Shown here: piece after piece, positions 34,191 through 45,829 of the stretch
Numbering within the stretch: the first letter of the stretch is position 1
Layout of the letters: each line of letters begins with the position of its first letter
NCBI RefSeq assembly: GCF_008831285.2
Contig: NC_045138.2
Location: 7,469,205 to 7,533,204 of the forward strand
Reading direction: 5' to 3'
From: Nymphaea colorata
Lineage: Eukaryota; Streptophyta; Magnoliopsida; Nymphaeales; Nymphaeaceae
Length of the DNA: 64,000 nucleotides
The notes under the pieces: generated by a model
What the model was told of the DNA's origin: nothing
What the model saw: the letters and a program-made list of their open reading frames with translations, nothing else
The model's database searches: none
Translations under genes and position numbers: made by a program

Positions 34191-36995
34191 AATGCTCCAA
34201 CAATGAGATTGAGCTTGTTAATTATTTGATAATGGTGCTGCTTACTAAGTGGCTTAGTTAAAATATCAGCAACCTGATCTTTGGAAGAGATGTACTGAAT
34301 TTTCAAATCTCCTTCAGCCAATTTTTCTCGAACAAAATGAAGGTCAATCTCTATGTGTTTGCTGCGACTATGATACACAGGATGAGCTGCAAGATAGGCT
34401 GCGCCGATGTTGTCGCACCATAATATGGGAGGTTGTGATTGATGAACACAAAGTTCTTTTAATAAAAATTGTAACCACATGATTTCAGCAGTAGTATTGG
34501 CAATGGATCGATACTCAGCCTCAGTGCTAGAACGAGAGACAACTGACTGCTTTTTAGCACTCCATGAAACTAGATTGGATCCAATAAACACTGCATATCC
34601 ACCTGTAGAGCGTCTATCATCAAGACATCCTGCCCAATCTGCATCACTGTAAGCATTAATATTTAAAACTGAACTAGGTCTAATAACAAGACTATAATCA
34701 ATAGTGTGCTCAAATATCTTAGGATTCTCTTTACGGCATCCCAATGGGCATCAGTAGGATGATGCATGTATTGACAAACTTTGTTGACAGCATAAGAGAT
34801 GTATGGACGAGTCACAGTAGAGTATTGAAGAGCGCCAACAATGCTGCGATAAAGAGTTGGATCATAAAAATTTGATCCAGTTTGAGCAGATAAAGCAGGG
34901 GAGCATGCCATGGGAGCTCAAACTCCCTTAGCTCCAAGCATATTTGTTCTTTTGAGAAGCTCGAATATGTACTTCCTTTGAGACAATATTAGCTTATTGT
35001 CAATTCTTTTTGCTTCTATGCCCAAAAAGAAATGAAGCTCACCCAGATCTTTAATGGCGAACTCACTTTTGAATTGACAAATAATTTTATGAATATATTC
35101 TGGTGAGCTTCCTGTTATGATCATGTCATCCACGTATACCAAAACATATAGAAGTATTTCTCTTTTTCTCAAAATAAAAAGAGATGAATCTGTTTGAGTC
35201 CCTTTAAAACCAAGATTTTGGAGGAATAGACTAAGACGGGCAAACCATGCCCTAGGAGCCTGTTTTAAACAATATAAAGCATGTTCAAGCTTGCATACAT
35301 GATTTGGGAAAGAATGATTTTGAAATCCGGGTGGTTGAGCCATATAAACTTCTTCTGAAATAGATCCATATAGAAATGCATTTTGAATATCCAGCTGATG
35401 TATTTTTCATTTGTGACTAATAGAAATAGTCAATACTGTCCGAATTGTAGTAGGCTTCACAACAGGGCTGAAGGTTTCAGTATAGTCAATTCCTTCTTTT
35501 TGACTATATCCCTTGGCGACGAGTCTAGCCTTGTATCTTTCCAATGATCCATCTGCCTTTCGCTTGATTTTGAACACCCATTTACATCCTACAATGTGTT
35601 TGGCTTCTTTCTTTGGAACAAGTTTCCAAGTATTGTTTCAAATAAGAGCATCATATTCTTCTTGCATGGCCTTCCTCCAATTTTCATCTTCATATGCTTC
35701 CTTGAAACTTGAGGGTTCTTTGTCTTCAAGAAGAGTGGAGACAAGAGCTCTTGGAAGAGAGTGTTTGCTAGAAAAATATGTATGGAACTCATTGTATTTA
35801 GAATTAGGTTTGAAGATTCCCACTTGAGATCTAGTAGTCATAGGATGGACTCGTTCTTGATTTGGTTCATTTTCATTGGATTGGGTAGACTCCTCATTTT
35901 CAAGAGTTGTGGAGGTACTAGATGATGGTATTGTAGGGTTTGAGAACTGATATTCATGAGGGGAGGTTAAAATTATAGCTTGGTTTTGAGTTTCTAGATC
36001 TTGAGTTCTAGTTTCTTGAGTATCAATAAAAGGAAATTTTTTCTCATTAAATTGGACATGTCTCGAAATATAGATTTTACGGGTTCGTACACCCAAACAA
36101 TAATATCCTTTATGTTGAGGAGCATAACCCAAGAAAACACATCTTTCAGAACGGTAATCTAATTTATTTTTCTGTAAGCTCTTAAACAAGGAAAGCATTC
36201 ACATCCAAAGATTTTGAGGAAGCCATAGTCAGGTTTCTCTTTGAACAATTTTTCCAAAAGAGAAGCAAAATCAAGAATCTTGGTTGGCATTCGGTTAATC
36301 AAATATACAACAGTACAAAAAGCATATAACCAAAAGTTCTTAGGAATATTACCTTCTGCCATTAGAGATAAACCTGTTTCAACAATATGTTTATGTCTCC
36401 TTTCAGCTGCTCCATTTTGTTCAGGGGTATGAGGACATGATATTCTATGTCCAATCCCATTATCGACAAGATATGATTGAAGCCCTTGAAATTCTCCTCC
36501 CCAATCTGAGTAAAAATATTTTATCTTGTGCCCAGTGAGATTTTCAGAAAGTGCCTTGAAAGCTTTAAAAACATGACTGACATATGATTTTTTTTTCATC
36601 AAATAAATCCAAGTATATCTTGAAAACGCATCCATAAAAATCACATAGTACTTAAAACCATTCACACTCTCCACTGGAGCTGGACCCCATACATCAGAAT
36701 AAATGAGTTCAAGCGGGCGTTTCACCTTACTTGAAATAGCATTAAATGGAAGTTTATGACTCTTAGCCTTTTGACAAGCTTCACACAAATAATTTAAACA
36801 ATCATCATAATAAGACAAATCATACTTGTTCAAAACCTTCTTAACAATGGAAAATGAAGGGTGACCAAGTCTTTTGTGCCACTGCCCAATAGTATGTCTT
36901 TCTCCAAGTTGTGCTTCCTTTTTTCTGCTACTAAGGTCTATCTTATATAGCCCATCACTGCTCGTTCCTTGATAAAGAATTTTTCCCGTTCCCTG
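34191..36995 (-). pseudogene. pol: Copia pol: integrase, reverse transcriptase, RNase H, broken
   Basis: Integrase frame (to 36159): HKRLGHPS and CEAC for the zinc finger, then the catalytic acids in YSDVWGP, YSDWGGEF (RSDNGGEF is usual) and PEQNGAAER. A one-base deletion in a T-run near 36167-36171 shifts the frame. Stops follow at 35638-35640, 35407-35409 and 34918-34920. Reverse transcriptase motifs include QLDIQNAFLYG, YCLKQAPRAW and the catalytic YVDDMIITG (about 35110-35136). A second frame shift lies near 34705. RNase H has [22 protein letters not shown] and [13 protein letters not shown]. Its frame does not stop at the usual place but runs through the polypurine tract into the LTR, to 33929. 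In an intact element this polyprotein makes and integrates the cDNA; here it cannot be made. Confidence 0.93.
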
Positions 36996-38264
36996 CTATT
37001 TAACATAGCACATATTAGGATGAAACTCAAAATAGACTCCATTATCCTTAGAAAAATGTTGTACAGATAACAAGTTTCTTGTTATTTTGGGCACATGAAG
37101 GAGATCATTTAAAACTAAATTTTGAGATGTCTTTGAAGAACCAATATGAAAAATTCTCAAACCTGATCCATCTCCGATTTTTACTGCATCTCCACCTTTG
37201 TATTTGGCATGAATGGACAAGTTATTGATATCATTGGTGATGTGATGAGTCGCACCGGAGTCAGGATACCAATTGTCATCTCCAATGTCTTGATTCAGAG
37301 TGCTAGAAGAAACTGCATGATATGCTTGAGGAGGCGTTGTCTCTTTTTCTTTAAGCAAGTTAGTATATGACCAACAAAACTTTGCAATATGACCAATTTT
37401 TCCACATATTTGGCACACAAAACGATCACCTTTGTATTGATCACTTTTCCGGACTCCTCCTCTAGATTGATAGTTGTTTCTACCACGACCTCTGTAGTTG
37501 GTTTGCTTGTTGTAAACTTGTTTTGAGGCAATATTCGCAGCCGGCATAATAGATTCAAAAGTTTGAGAATCATCTTCTTTTAAGTTGGGTTCTTGTATGA
37601 GAAGAAGCCCATGAAGTTCGTTCAAAGAGACAGGGTCCTTTCGAGTTTCCATACTGACTTTAAAAGCAAGATATTCACTTGGCAATCCTCTAAGAATTTG
37701 AAGAACAAGATCATCTTCATCAACAGGTTTGGATGCAATGGCTAATTGATGAGCAATAGATTTTGCTTTGTTTATATAAACATCCATAGAACTAGACCCC
37801 TTTTTCAAATCTTGAAACTGTGATTTTAACTGCATTATTCGAGCCCTAGATTGAGTGGCATATGACTGCCTAAGAGCGCTCCAAACCTCTAGAGAGGTTT
37901 TTAAACCAATAATTTGGGTATGTATTGCTTCAGATAGAGAGGACTTAATCCAACTCAAAAGTAGTTGATCATTTCTCAACCATTCAATATATTCTGAACT
38001 AATTTCAGTTGTTCCACTTCTAAACATTAATGGAGCAGGTTTGCTTCCATCAATATATCCCATGAGACCAAATGAGATCAAAATTGAAGTGAATTGAGAT
38101 TCCCAAATAAGATAATTTTCAGCATTTAACTTGATGGTGAGGAAATGCTGTAAATTGCTTGGGCACTGAAGAGGAGAAGCAAGAAAATTCATACCCGTAT
38201 CAGAGTTGACTCCTGTATTTGATGATGCTTCTTGATTTGCCATGAGAATGAAACGCGGCAACAC
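36996..38264 (-). pseudogene. gag: Copia gag and start of protease
   Basis: An open frame of 422 codons. The likely start is the MANQEAS Met (38243), seven codons in. Residues about 35-240 are a copia-type Gag domain (NLIWESQFTS-like core, LEVWSALRQSYA, LQILRGLPSEY). The CCHC zinc knuckle CQICGKIGHIAKFC is at 284-297, and the aspartic protease active site DSGATHHIT is at 335-343. The frame ends at a TAG (36996-36998) after NMCYVK. The same frame continues with integrase sequence behind it, so this stop is a lesion within the Gag-Pol polyprotein. Gag itself could still be made and could package RNA in trans. Confidence 0.92.
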
Positions 38265-38310
38265 AAGATGTAATCCTTAGGATCTAGCAACAACACTAAC
38301 AAGGACCAGT

Positions 38311-38323
38311 GGCTCTGATACCA
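38311..38323 (-). other. Primer-binding site of the copia element
   Basis: The minus strand reads TGGTATCAGAGCC immediately after the 5' LTR, complementary to the 3' end of plant initiator methionine tRNA. Confidence 0.95.
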
Positions 38324-38690
38324 TGTAAGAAATCAAAATGAAGAAATAATTAAAGGGACAAAATTTTTTAAAGTGGTTCAGCCAATAGGCCTACGTCCAC
38401 TAGTCTATCATTTCTTGCTTGCCTTCCTTTGGTGGAGAGGCTCATTTATATAGAAGAGTTACATAAGGGGTCTCTAGTTCCCAAGAGACATGACTTTTCA
38501 TCTTTCAACATACATGACTTTTCATCCCTCAAGAGACATGACTTTTCATCTCTCAAGAGACATCTTTTCATTTCCTAAGAGACATGACTTTTCATCTTCC
38601 AACAGACATGACTTTTCATCTCTCAAGAGATATGACTTTTCATCTCCCAAGTAATACACATTGAGAGCCTTCTTGGTGTTTCTGTTAACA
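38324..38690 (-). repeat. 5' LTR of the copia element
   Basis: 367 bp, lacking the two bases GT present in the other LTR within the 24-bp repeat array. Promoter and start of transcription are expected here: a TATA-like 'tatatag' on the plus strand (TATATAAATG-type on the minus strand) lies near 38455. Confidence 0.95.
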
Positions 38691-39107
38691 CTAACATCTG
38701 GATGCAGGAACCACTTTTGAATCATATTTTGGATGTAAAATCCAGCTTGCCATAGTTGAAGAGAAACCCAAGAAACTAAAAGTGATTCAATCAATTGTCA
38801 GTCGTTCAAAGCAAGCGTATCAAAAGTTAACATTGTGAAACTAACCCCAGTAATGTGGCGTTCAAATGCAAACCACTTTCTCCAAAGCACAATTTCTTAA
38901 TTATAAACCTCTCATTCTGGTACTGGGGGTTTTCTAAAACCATGGCCTCGAGAGTGTCACTTCCTAAAATTCGATTATTTGATGTGTTCTGATTTTTTTC
39001 TGAATCTGAGGATTTCCAAAATCTATGTTTTACGAAAGTAAGCATTTCAAATCACACCTTATCTCAAATTGATGCCGAGTTCCAATCTAAGTTCTTTCTT
39101 TCTCTCT

Positions 39108-39190
39108 AGTTAGCATAGCTGGCCGGACCTGCACCTGCAGCACATACAGAACACATCTTAAGTTCAAATCTTGTGGCCGTTACATGTTAG
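39108..39190 (+). repeat. Possible tRNA-derived SINE
   Basis: A-box match TAGCATAGCTGG at 39112-39123 and B-box-like AGTTCAAATCT at 39161-39171, spacing about 40 bp. No clear end or target duplication. Confidence 0.35.
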
Positions 39191-39212
39191 TTGGCGGTAA
39201 AGAAGCTGAGGG

Positions 39213-39410
39213 CAGGGATGGAGCCAAGGTAGGGCCTGCATGGGGCTTGACACCACTTAAAAAAAATAATTAATTTACATGTAAATTTTTGAAAATTTCA
39301 CTTGTTTTATATAAAAATTTTGAAAAATGATATTTTGACCCTAGTCAAGATTTAGAAACTTTAATTAGGCCCTCCTTATGAAAAATTTTTGGCTCCCCCC
39401 TTGCTGAGGG
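39213..39410. repeat. Dispersed MITE-like repeat R2, copy 2 (inverted)
   Basis: The reverse complement aligns with 44510-44700: shared 'aaatttttcat(a/g)aggagggc', 'aatatcatttttcaaaattt' and 'aaatttacatgtaaa'. Ends carry ggagccaagg on the left and ttggctcccc on the right, complementary to each other, so terminal inverted repeats are likely. Confidence 0.65.
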
Positions 39411-39489
39411 TGATGTCCTATTTAACAAGAGTTGTGGTTGCATCCCCTCTCTCCAAAATTTTTACCAAATTATGAGTAACAACTGATCT

Positions 39490-42400
39490 TTTTCTCTCTC
39501 GCCCGTGTCTTTGGTGGATGATTTCACATTGGCAGGTCAGGCTGCTACATCAAGCCCTTCACAGGTACACCTTCACATCACATTCGCCACCATTGGACAA
39601 GTTCCAACCGACGGCACTTGCACTGGCTCATTCCACCGTCTGCCCAGTTGCCTCATGCTCGAGGCATCAAGATGGGGTTTCTTTGGAGATGTGCATGCGC
39701 CAAGGAAATTATTATTCCTAGCTCCAAGTCAGTCGAGGCTCGTACGACCATGCAGTCATCTGGTGCTTTTAATCCTCTCAGTCACCTAGTTTATCTCCCG
39801 ATGCCAGAAGACATTCTCTTCCCCATGCCTATGGTGGTGAACGCAACTCCTTTTCGTGCTAGGAGGATTGCTATAAGGATTTGTAGTACTGCCATGCCGT
39901 CTTTTAATAATGAGAGAATACTAAACCAGGCGCACGTGCAATTTGACTGGAGGGACGGCGTTTTTAATTTTGGCTGCTCATTTTTTCTAACAGGGTTTCA
40001 TTACCTTTTCTTCCTCGACACTTTTTTCTCGAGATGCACTCTTCGCAATCATCATCCAACCCCTCCCAACATGCAGCCAATTTTGTTCCTGAAGACTCCA
40101 ATACCACATCAAATCCACCAGGCATTTCTACCTCTCCCGATCCCTCATGGAAATTAACTGCCTCCAAGTGTTTGTTACTCCTTCTCAGTACAATCATTGA
40201 CTCTTTCACTATTGGAGTGTGTGGACAAAGTGTTAAAGAAAATGAACAGTTTAAGGACCAAAGAAATAGCTCGGGCGAACAGCTCTCCTCGGTGATCTTC
40301 GCGTTCTAGGCAACCTCGGATTTACATGGACCATTTGCAATGAAGTGTTTGATTTGGAATATCCGGGGACTTAACTCCTATAAAAAGAGATTCTTCTGGG
40401 CAAATTATATTCGACAACTTCAACTACACTTTTTCCTTGACACTTTTTCTTCGAGATGCACTCTTCGCGACTGAAAACTCAAATACCGCATCAAATCCAC
40501 CAGGCATTTCTACCTCTCCCGATTGCCTCATGGATGCCATTGACTGCCTCCAAGTGTTTGTTGCTCCTTCTCAAGCACAATCATTGACTCTTTCACTTTT
40601 GGAGTGTGTGGACAAGCGTTCAAGAAAACAAATAGTTAAGAAGGGCCAAAGAAATAGCTCGGGCGAAAAGCTCTCCTCAGCAGTCTTTGCATGCTAGGCA
40701 ACCTCAGATTTATATGGACCATTTGCAATGAAGTGTTTGATTTGGAATATCCGGGGACTCAACTCCTATAAGAAGAGATTGTTCTTGGCAAATTAGATTT
40801 GACAGCTTCAACCACACTTTATTGCTGTTTTAGAAACAAAAATGGAATGTGCTACTATGTCTACCGTGCACTCCATTTAGAGGGGTGCCGACTTTACCTT
40901 CAATTCTGCTATTGGGTTTGTAGGGAGGATTTTAATTCTATGGCGTAGGGGCATCCCAGTGGAGGCCTTCGATATTGGGTCTTGCTCCATATCTCTTCGG
41001 GCTCAGTTGTATTCTCTCGATACATGGGTGGTTTCTCCTTCATCTATGAGCCCACGACATCAGCCAACTGACACTTATTATGGGCCGATCAGTCGCGCAT
41101 CTTGGCATCCTCAGAACTTCCCCACATCCTTGCAGGGTGCTTTAATTGTCTCATTTGTACTAGCGAGTCAAGCCAACCAGTCAACATGAACCATTCTATT
41201 CGCTCGTTTCAGCACTTTGTGCAACAACATGGCCTCTGCGCACTCTCACATTCTGGTGAGACCTACACACGGTCTAACAATAGGCTTGCTCCCTTGCCTA
41301 CAAATTCTTGACCGAGTTCTCGTCAGCCTAGATGTTTTGCAGCTCCTCCCCAACATTGCAGTGTCTTCTCATATTCGTTCTATTTCAAACCATGGAGCCA
41401 TTGTTCTCTCTTGGAGCTCTGGTTTTCTTAGAGCGAGACCCTTCACTTATGAGTGTTGGTGGAACACCATGCCCCAGTTTAAAGATATTATCAAGAACAG
41501 TTGGCAAATGGTCCTTCCTTCAACTCCGTTCTTGCATGAAAAAATCACCATTAATGTTTGTAGGAACTCAAAAGACTAGCATCTGATATTAGGTTGTAGT
41601 TGCTTGAATATAAAGTGGCTAAATTTAATAACTTCAAGTCTTGGGAGCATGAACTATCACATCTGTCCAATGTTACACTTCCAGCTTCTTCTAGTGAGCA
41701 ATCAGATATTAGAGATAAAATCAATGAGCTTGCCAGCTTAGTTGTAGAATGGAGATCTCATGATGAGGTTCGATGGAAGCAAAGATCATGTGCTTCTTGT
41801 TGGCACTAGGCGAGTTGCAACAATTCTTTCTTTCATCAGTCTGCTACTGAAAGATATTGTGTTTCTCGTGTTACTTCTCATCACATTGCAGGGATAACTT
41901 ATCAACCACAGGAGCTAGTGGAGGCTGCAACCAATTTTTTTATGCAACTGTATGCACGACAAGATTCAGAAATGTGCATTCTTGTTCCATTTGGCTTTCA
42001 TACTCTACCTCCCTCTCAAGCTCAAACCTTGCAAATTTATTTTGCCCCCATAGAAATTCTTTCAGCTATCAGTTCTATGTCCAAGCTCAAGGCGCCAGGA
42101 CCAGACCATTTTCCTATTGACTTTTTTAAATGGCACTGGGATATAGTTGATGAAGATGTATGCAATATTTTTACAGAATTTCATCGAAATGCTTCACTTC
42201 CATGGGACGTGCACAAGTACTTAATCACACTTATTCCCAAGCATGGATCATACTTGTTGCAAGTATTGGAGTATAGGAATTTTGGTAGATGATATATCTC
42301 TTGGATCAAAGAGTTGCTTACCAAATCAGAGTCATCTCTCATGGTCAATGGACATCGAGGGCCCTCCTTTATTCCACAATGAAAAGTTCAGCAAGGCTGC

Positions 42401-43890
42401 CCCTTATCTCTTGCCTTGTTCAACATTGCAGTGGAAGGTTTAGCAGTCTTAATTAAAAGCGCAGTCGCAAGTGGGTTGCTTAACCCAATCAATGTGGATG
42501 GCCTCTCATGTAATATTTTTCAATTTGCAGATGACTTGATCATTTTTGGGGAAGCAACTCTTCAACAGATGATAGTAATGTTGCTCATTATTCGTATTTT
42601 CTCTATGACATCATGTATTGACATTAATGAAGGTAAAACGTCTATTACCTTGTTCAATGTTGATGCATATATTAAGTTTGCTGTCTCTCATATTTGTCAA
42701 TGCCGAATTGTCGATCTTCATATTGAGTACCTGGGCCTTCCCCTTCAACTTCAAGCAATCAAGACACCCTTTTGGTTGCCAATCATAGACAATATTAACA
42801 ATAGACGGGCTTCTTGGAAATTGAGATATCTGTCCTTAGCTGGCCGGGTAACCATGATTAAGCATGTCCCCTCCTCTCTGCCTTCTTTTTTCTTATCGGT
42901 GCTCTCTCTACCTGTCAAGGTAGAAAAGGAAATCAATCATATTTTCAAGAGATTTTTGTGGTGCGGGACAAACCTGGAATAAGAAAAAACATCTTGTAGC
43001 TTGGAATATGTTACTCAGCCTTATGCCCATCGAGGTTTAGGAATCCCAGATATGAGGAAAAGAAATATTTCTCTCATTTTTTGTGGTGGACATTTATCCA
43101 AGACTCCAATTCAATTTATTAGGAGAAGAAATACAATTTGTATAGTCTCTCTTCTCTCCCAAATAGACGAAGAGTATCTCATTTGACGATATCATGAATA
43201 TGTACCTTCATTAAGTGCAATTTGACGGCGGTTTTCATAGAGCATTTTTTTTTCATGGGCATGAGATGGTGAAGGGCGTTTCTCTATATACCGTGCATAT
43301 AGCTTGTGCTTCAACCTCCTGGTGTGAACTGGTTTTCTCATAATCTCCTTTGGGCTGGGGGTCCTACTCAATGATCCAAAACTCTTGCGTGGCTTATTCT
43401 GTTGGACTGCATTCAGAATCAAAATATCCTGAAAAGGTTTGGTTTTCACCTTGCGAGCAGCTGTCCTTTTATGTTGTTGCGCCGAAGAAACTACCACTCA
43501 CCTGGTGTGGTTTTGTCAAGTGTCTCAAGATCTTTATGCGCTTACCTAGTTTATGCCTCCCATTGAAGTCACAAACATATCTACAATTTGGGATCTGATC
43601 CATGGACTAGTTAGAGTGAGAAACAAAAAGAAATGTTGTACCATTTGGAGAATTTGGCTGTTTAAGTTTTGGTGAGTTATTTGGAACTCCAGGAACAATG
43701 TTATTTATAGGAATGAGGTTGTCTCAGTTCAGCGCATGGCATCCTCCATTTTGTATGATGTCTGGCTAATTTTTCGTAACCTATGGGGAAATGGTGGTAC
43801 CCTCAACTTCTTAGAAGGATTAAAAGCTGATTTTTAGATGTAATTACTTTTTCAGGTTTAACTTTTTGTTGGACTTATGTTAATGTTATT
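39490..43890 (+). mobile_element. LINE (L1-type), coding parts broken
   Basis: Endonuclease start MKCLIWNIRGLNSYKKR at 40340 (and again at 40728). Reverse transcriptase pieces follow in order: LKAPGPDHFPIDFFK (about 42090-42130), LITLIPKHG (about 42225), QGCPLSLALFNIAVEGL (about 42389-42440), QFADDLIIFGEA (about 42520-42556, catalytic Asp pair kept), LEYLGLPL (about 42722) and SLAGRVTMIKHVPSSLP (about 42835-42890). The zinc-finger tail is RGLGIPDMRKRNISL (about 43034-43078). Frames change many times. Upstream ORFs (39505-40157) may be the remains of ORF1 but show no clear domain. It ends near a CT-rich tract at 43899-43940; no poly(A) tail was seen. Confidence 0.85.
40014..40810 (+). repeat. 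Tandem duplication of about 400 bp inside the LINE
   Basis: 40014-40434 and 40435-40810 share gagatgcactcttcgc, 'accaggcatttctacctctccc', 'aaagaaatagctcgggcga' and the endonuclease start with upstream 'ccatttgca'. The copies are about 388-421 bp apart because the second lacks about 33 bp near its start. The first endonuclease frame runs straight into the second copy. Confidence 0.9.
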
Positions 43891-43898
43891 TTCCTTTA

Positions 43899-43933
<35 letters not shown>

Positions 43934-43949
43934 TTCTCTCTCTTCTCGA

Positions 43950-44500
43950 TCCATGCTCCCAGTCCATCTTTGTTAGTCTTGATATCGCTCATATTTGAAT
44001 GACAGTGCCCTTTTTTCTCTCAAATTCACTCTCAGTTCGATCTGTACGAAAGCTTCATCTATTTCTCTCTCAAACTTGCTCTCACTCTTCATGCAAAGAT
44101 TCGGACTCCCATGTGATGGGGCATCATGACTTATTCACAACGGCTGCAGCAGTAGCAGCAGTCGTAAAGGGTGAATGAAAGCATTGTAGCGATGCATTTT
44201 CCACCACCCATTTGACAACAATTGAGACAACGTATCTCATCCTAGGCTCACAAAATGCCCTTGCAGGCCCAAGACGTGTAAGACCTTAAAGACCATGACC
44301 ACAAGCTGCTGTTATTAGGATATTTTACTATGCAAAATTTCTGCCTAAGGGGAGTTAGATAATTTTACCTTGAACGCCATGGTGATCAGATTCTCTTTGT
44401 TACACAGATCTAATCTTCCCAAACACACCTCACTCTGTAGTATGAGCACATAATTTAAGCCAACTAACATGATGCAATTTTCTCACACTATCATTATGTC
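43950..44500. other. Intergenic sequence; no gene seen
   Basis: Mixed sequence with 'ctctcaaa' and CAG-type short repeats (44140-44165). No domain recognised. Confidence 0.4.
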
Positions 44501-44509
44501 TATGCACAG

Positions 44510-44700
44510 AGGCAGAGGCAGAAATTTTTCATGAGGAGGGCTGAATTACAGTTTTTAAATTTTGATATGGGCAAAAATATCATTTTTCAAAATTTTTATA
44601 TAGGAAAACTGAAATTTTCTAAAATTTACATGTAAAGTTTTTAAAAAAATGAAGGGGAGGGGAGGGTAGGGCCCCTGTGGGCTCTCCCTTGGCTCTGACC
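44510..44700. repeat. Dispersed MITE-like repeat R2, copy 3
   Basis: See copy 2, with which it aligns in opposite orientation. The right end ggagggtagggcccctgtgggctc and ccttggctc resembles the end of copy 2. Confidence 0.65.
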
Positions 44701-44731
44701 CTGTCTACACAAAAAATTGGATCAGAGTTTC

Positions 44732-45260
44732 TGATGCAGAGAAGAAGGTGATCAGATCTATATCCGACACATAATGATTATATTTTCTTATTTTGTTTTA
44801 TCTATAACCTAGTTTGATTTGAATGCAATATATTAAGATCCAAATTCATGTAATTGGATCTAGATTGATGCAGAGAGGAAGATGATCAGATCCATGTCCA
44901 AGTCATAATGAATTATATTTTGTTTTATTTGGATCATAGTTTTGAACTTGAATGCAATATGTTAAGATCCAAATTCATGTAATTGAATGTTAATATATTT
45001 CATTCAAAAACAAAACTAGGATCCAGATAAAATAAAATAACAAAATTTAATTCAGTATGTGTCAGATATGGATTTGATCAAATTCTGCTATGCATCAATC
45101 ACCTAGGCAAAAAATAACAAAATATAATTTGTTGTGTCAGATATGGATCTGATCATCTTCCGCTCTGCATCAATCTAGGATCTAAATAGAACAAAATAAC
45201 AAAATATAATTTATTATGTGTCAGATATGGATCTGATCATCTTCCGCCCTGCATTAGTTT
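44732..45260. repeat. Foldback repeat: two forward and three inverted units
   Basis: A unit of about 70 bp, starting gatgcagag and carrying gatgatcagatcc and cataatga-ttatattttg, occurs forward at 44732 and 44868. In reverse complement it occurs at about 45014-45095, 45112-45171 and 45178-45254. The forward half also repeats 'gaatgcaatat.ttaagatccaaattcatgtaatt' at 44820 and 44950. The whole folds into a large imperfect hairpin centred near 45000. Confidence 0.8.
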
Positions 45261-45389
45261 CTTAACAAATTTTAGAACAGGGCAGGGTATTTTGAATATC
45301 ATGATCCAGTAAGCAAAAAGTTGACTTATCACGTGCTTGATACGACATAGTTTACCTATAGAGGATAGAAATTCAGATATCCAAACAAC

Positions 45390-45820
45390 TAGCATTTTGT
45401 TAATTTTCAGGCAAAGATCTTCACACCAGCTAACTTTAAATTTTCCAAGGAAGAGAGGGAGACCTAACTAGCTCAATGACCTTTGTTCCATCCTTGGAAG
45501 GCCATAATTTCTTGGAATTTATTGTCTTGCACCCTAAAAGGAATCATCATACTTTAGGTTTTGTTGGTGGGGGGAGGGGAGTTCACTAGCTCTACCTTGG
45601 ATCCAAAGTCATCAAAAACATTTTTAATACATGAAGTAGATCTCATATCAGCAACAGAGAATAAAATGAGATCATATGCAAACAATTAACTTGGAGAAAG
45701 GCAGCCATGACTCGATATTTAGGCAGCATAATGCTACTTTTAGTAACTTCTTTCTTAAGATTTTGTAAAAGGATGTCGATAACAACAACAGAGAGTCACC
45801 CCATTGCAGTCCTTTTTGGC
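45390..45820 (-). pseudogene. LINE reverse transcriptase fragment
   Basis: On the minus strand, broken frames give GLQWGDSL (usual GxxQGDPLS) at about 45800-45825, FAYDLILFSVADM (usual FADDLILFS; one catalytic Asp replaced by Tyr) at about 45650-45690, IKNVFDDFGSKV (about 45605-45640) and DNKFQEIMAFQGW (about 45490-45530). The order fits plant LINE reverse transcriptase. It is truncated on both sides and opposite in strand to the LINE at 39.5-43.9 kb. Confidence 0.6.
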
Positions 45821-45829
45821 TACATAAAT

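Larger units (their letters stand above)
33807..38690 (-). mobile_element. Complete Ty1/copia retrotransposon
   Basis: Two LTRs (33807-34175, 38324-38690) beginning TGTAAGAAATC and ending TCTGTTAACA are flanked by the 5-bp target duplication ctaac (33802-33806, 38691-38695). On the minus strand the order is LTR, primer-binding site, gag, protease, integrase, reverse transcriptase, RNase H, polypurine tract, LTR, which is the copia order. The LTRs differ by 4 substitutions and a 2-base indel (about 1.1%), so insertion is recent, yet the coding part has four stops and two frame shifts. Confidence 0.97.

Noticed and set aside
42751-42936. Minus-strand ORF inside the LINE
   Set aside because: Shadow of the reverse transcriptase frame on the plus strand.
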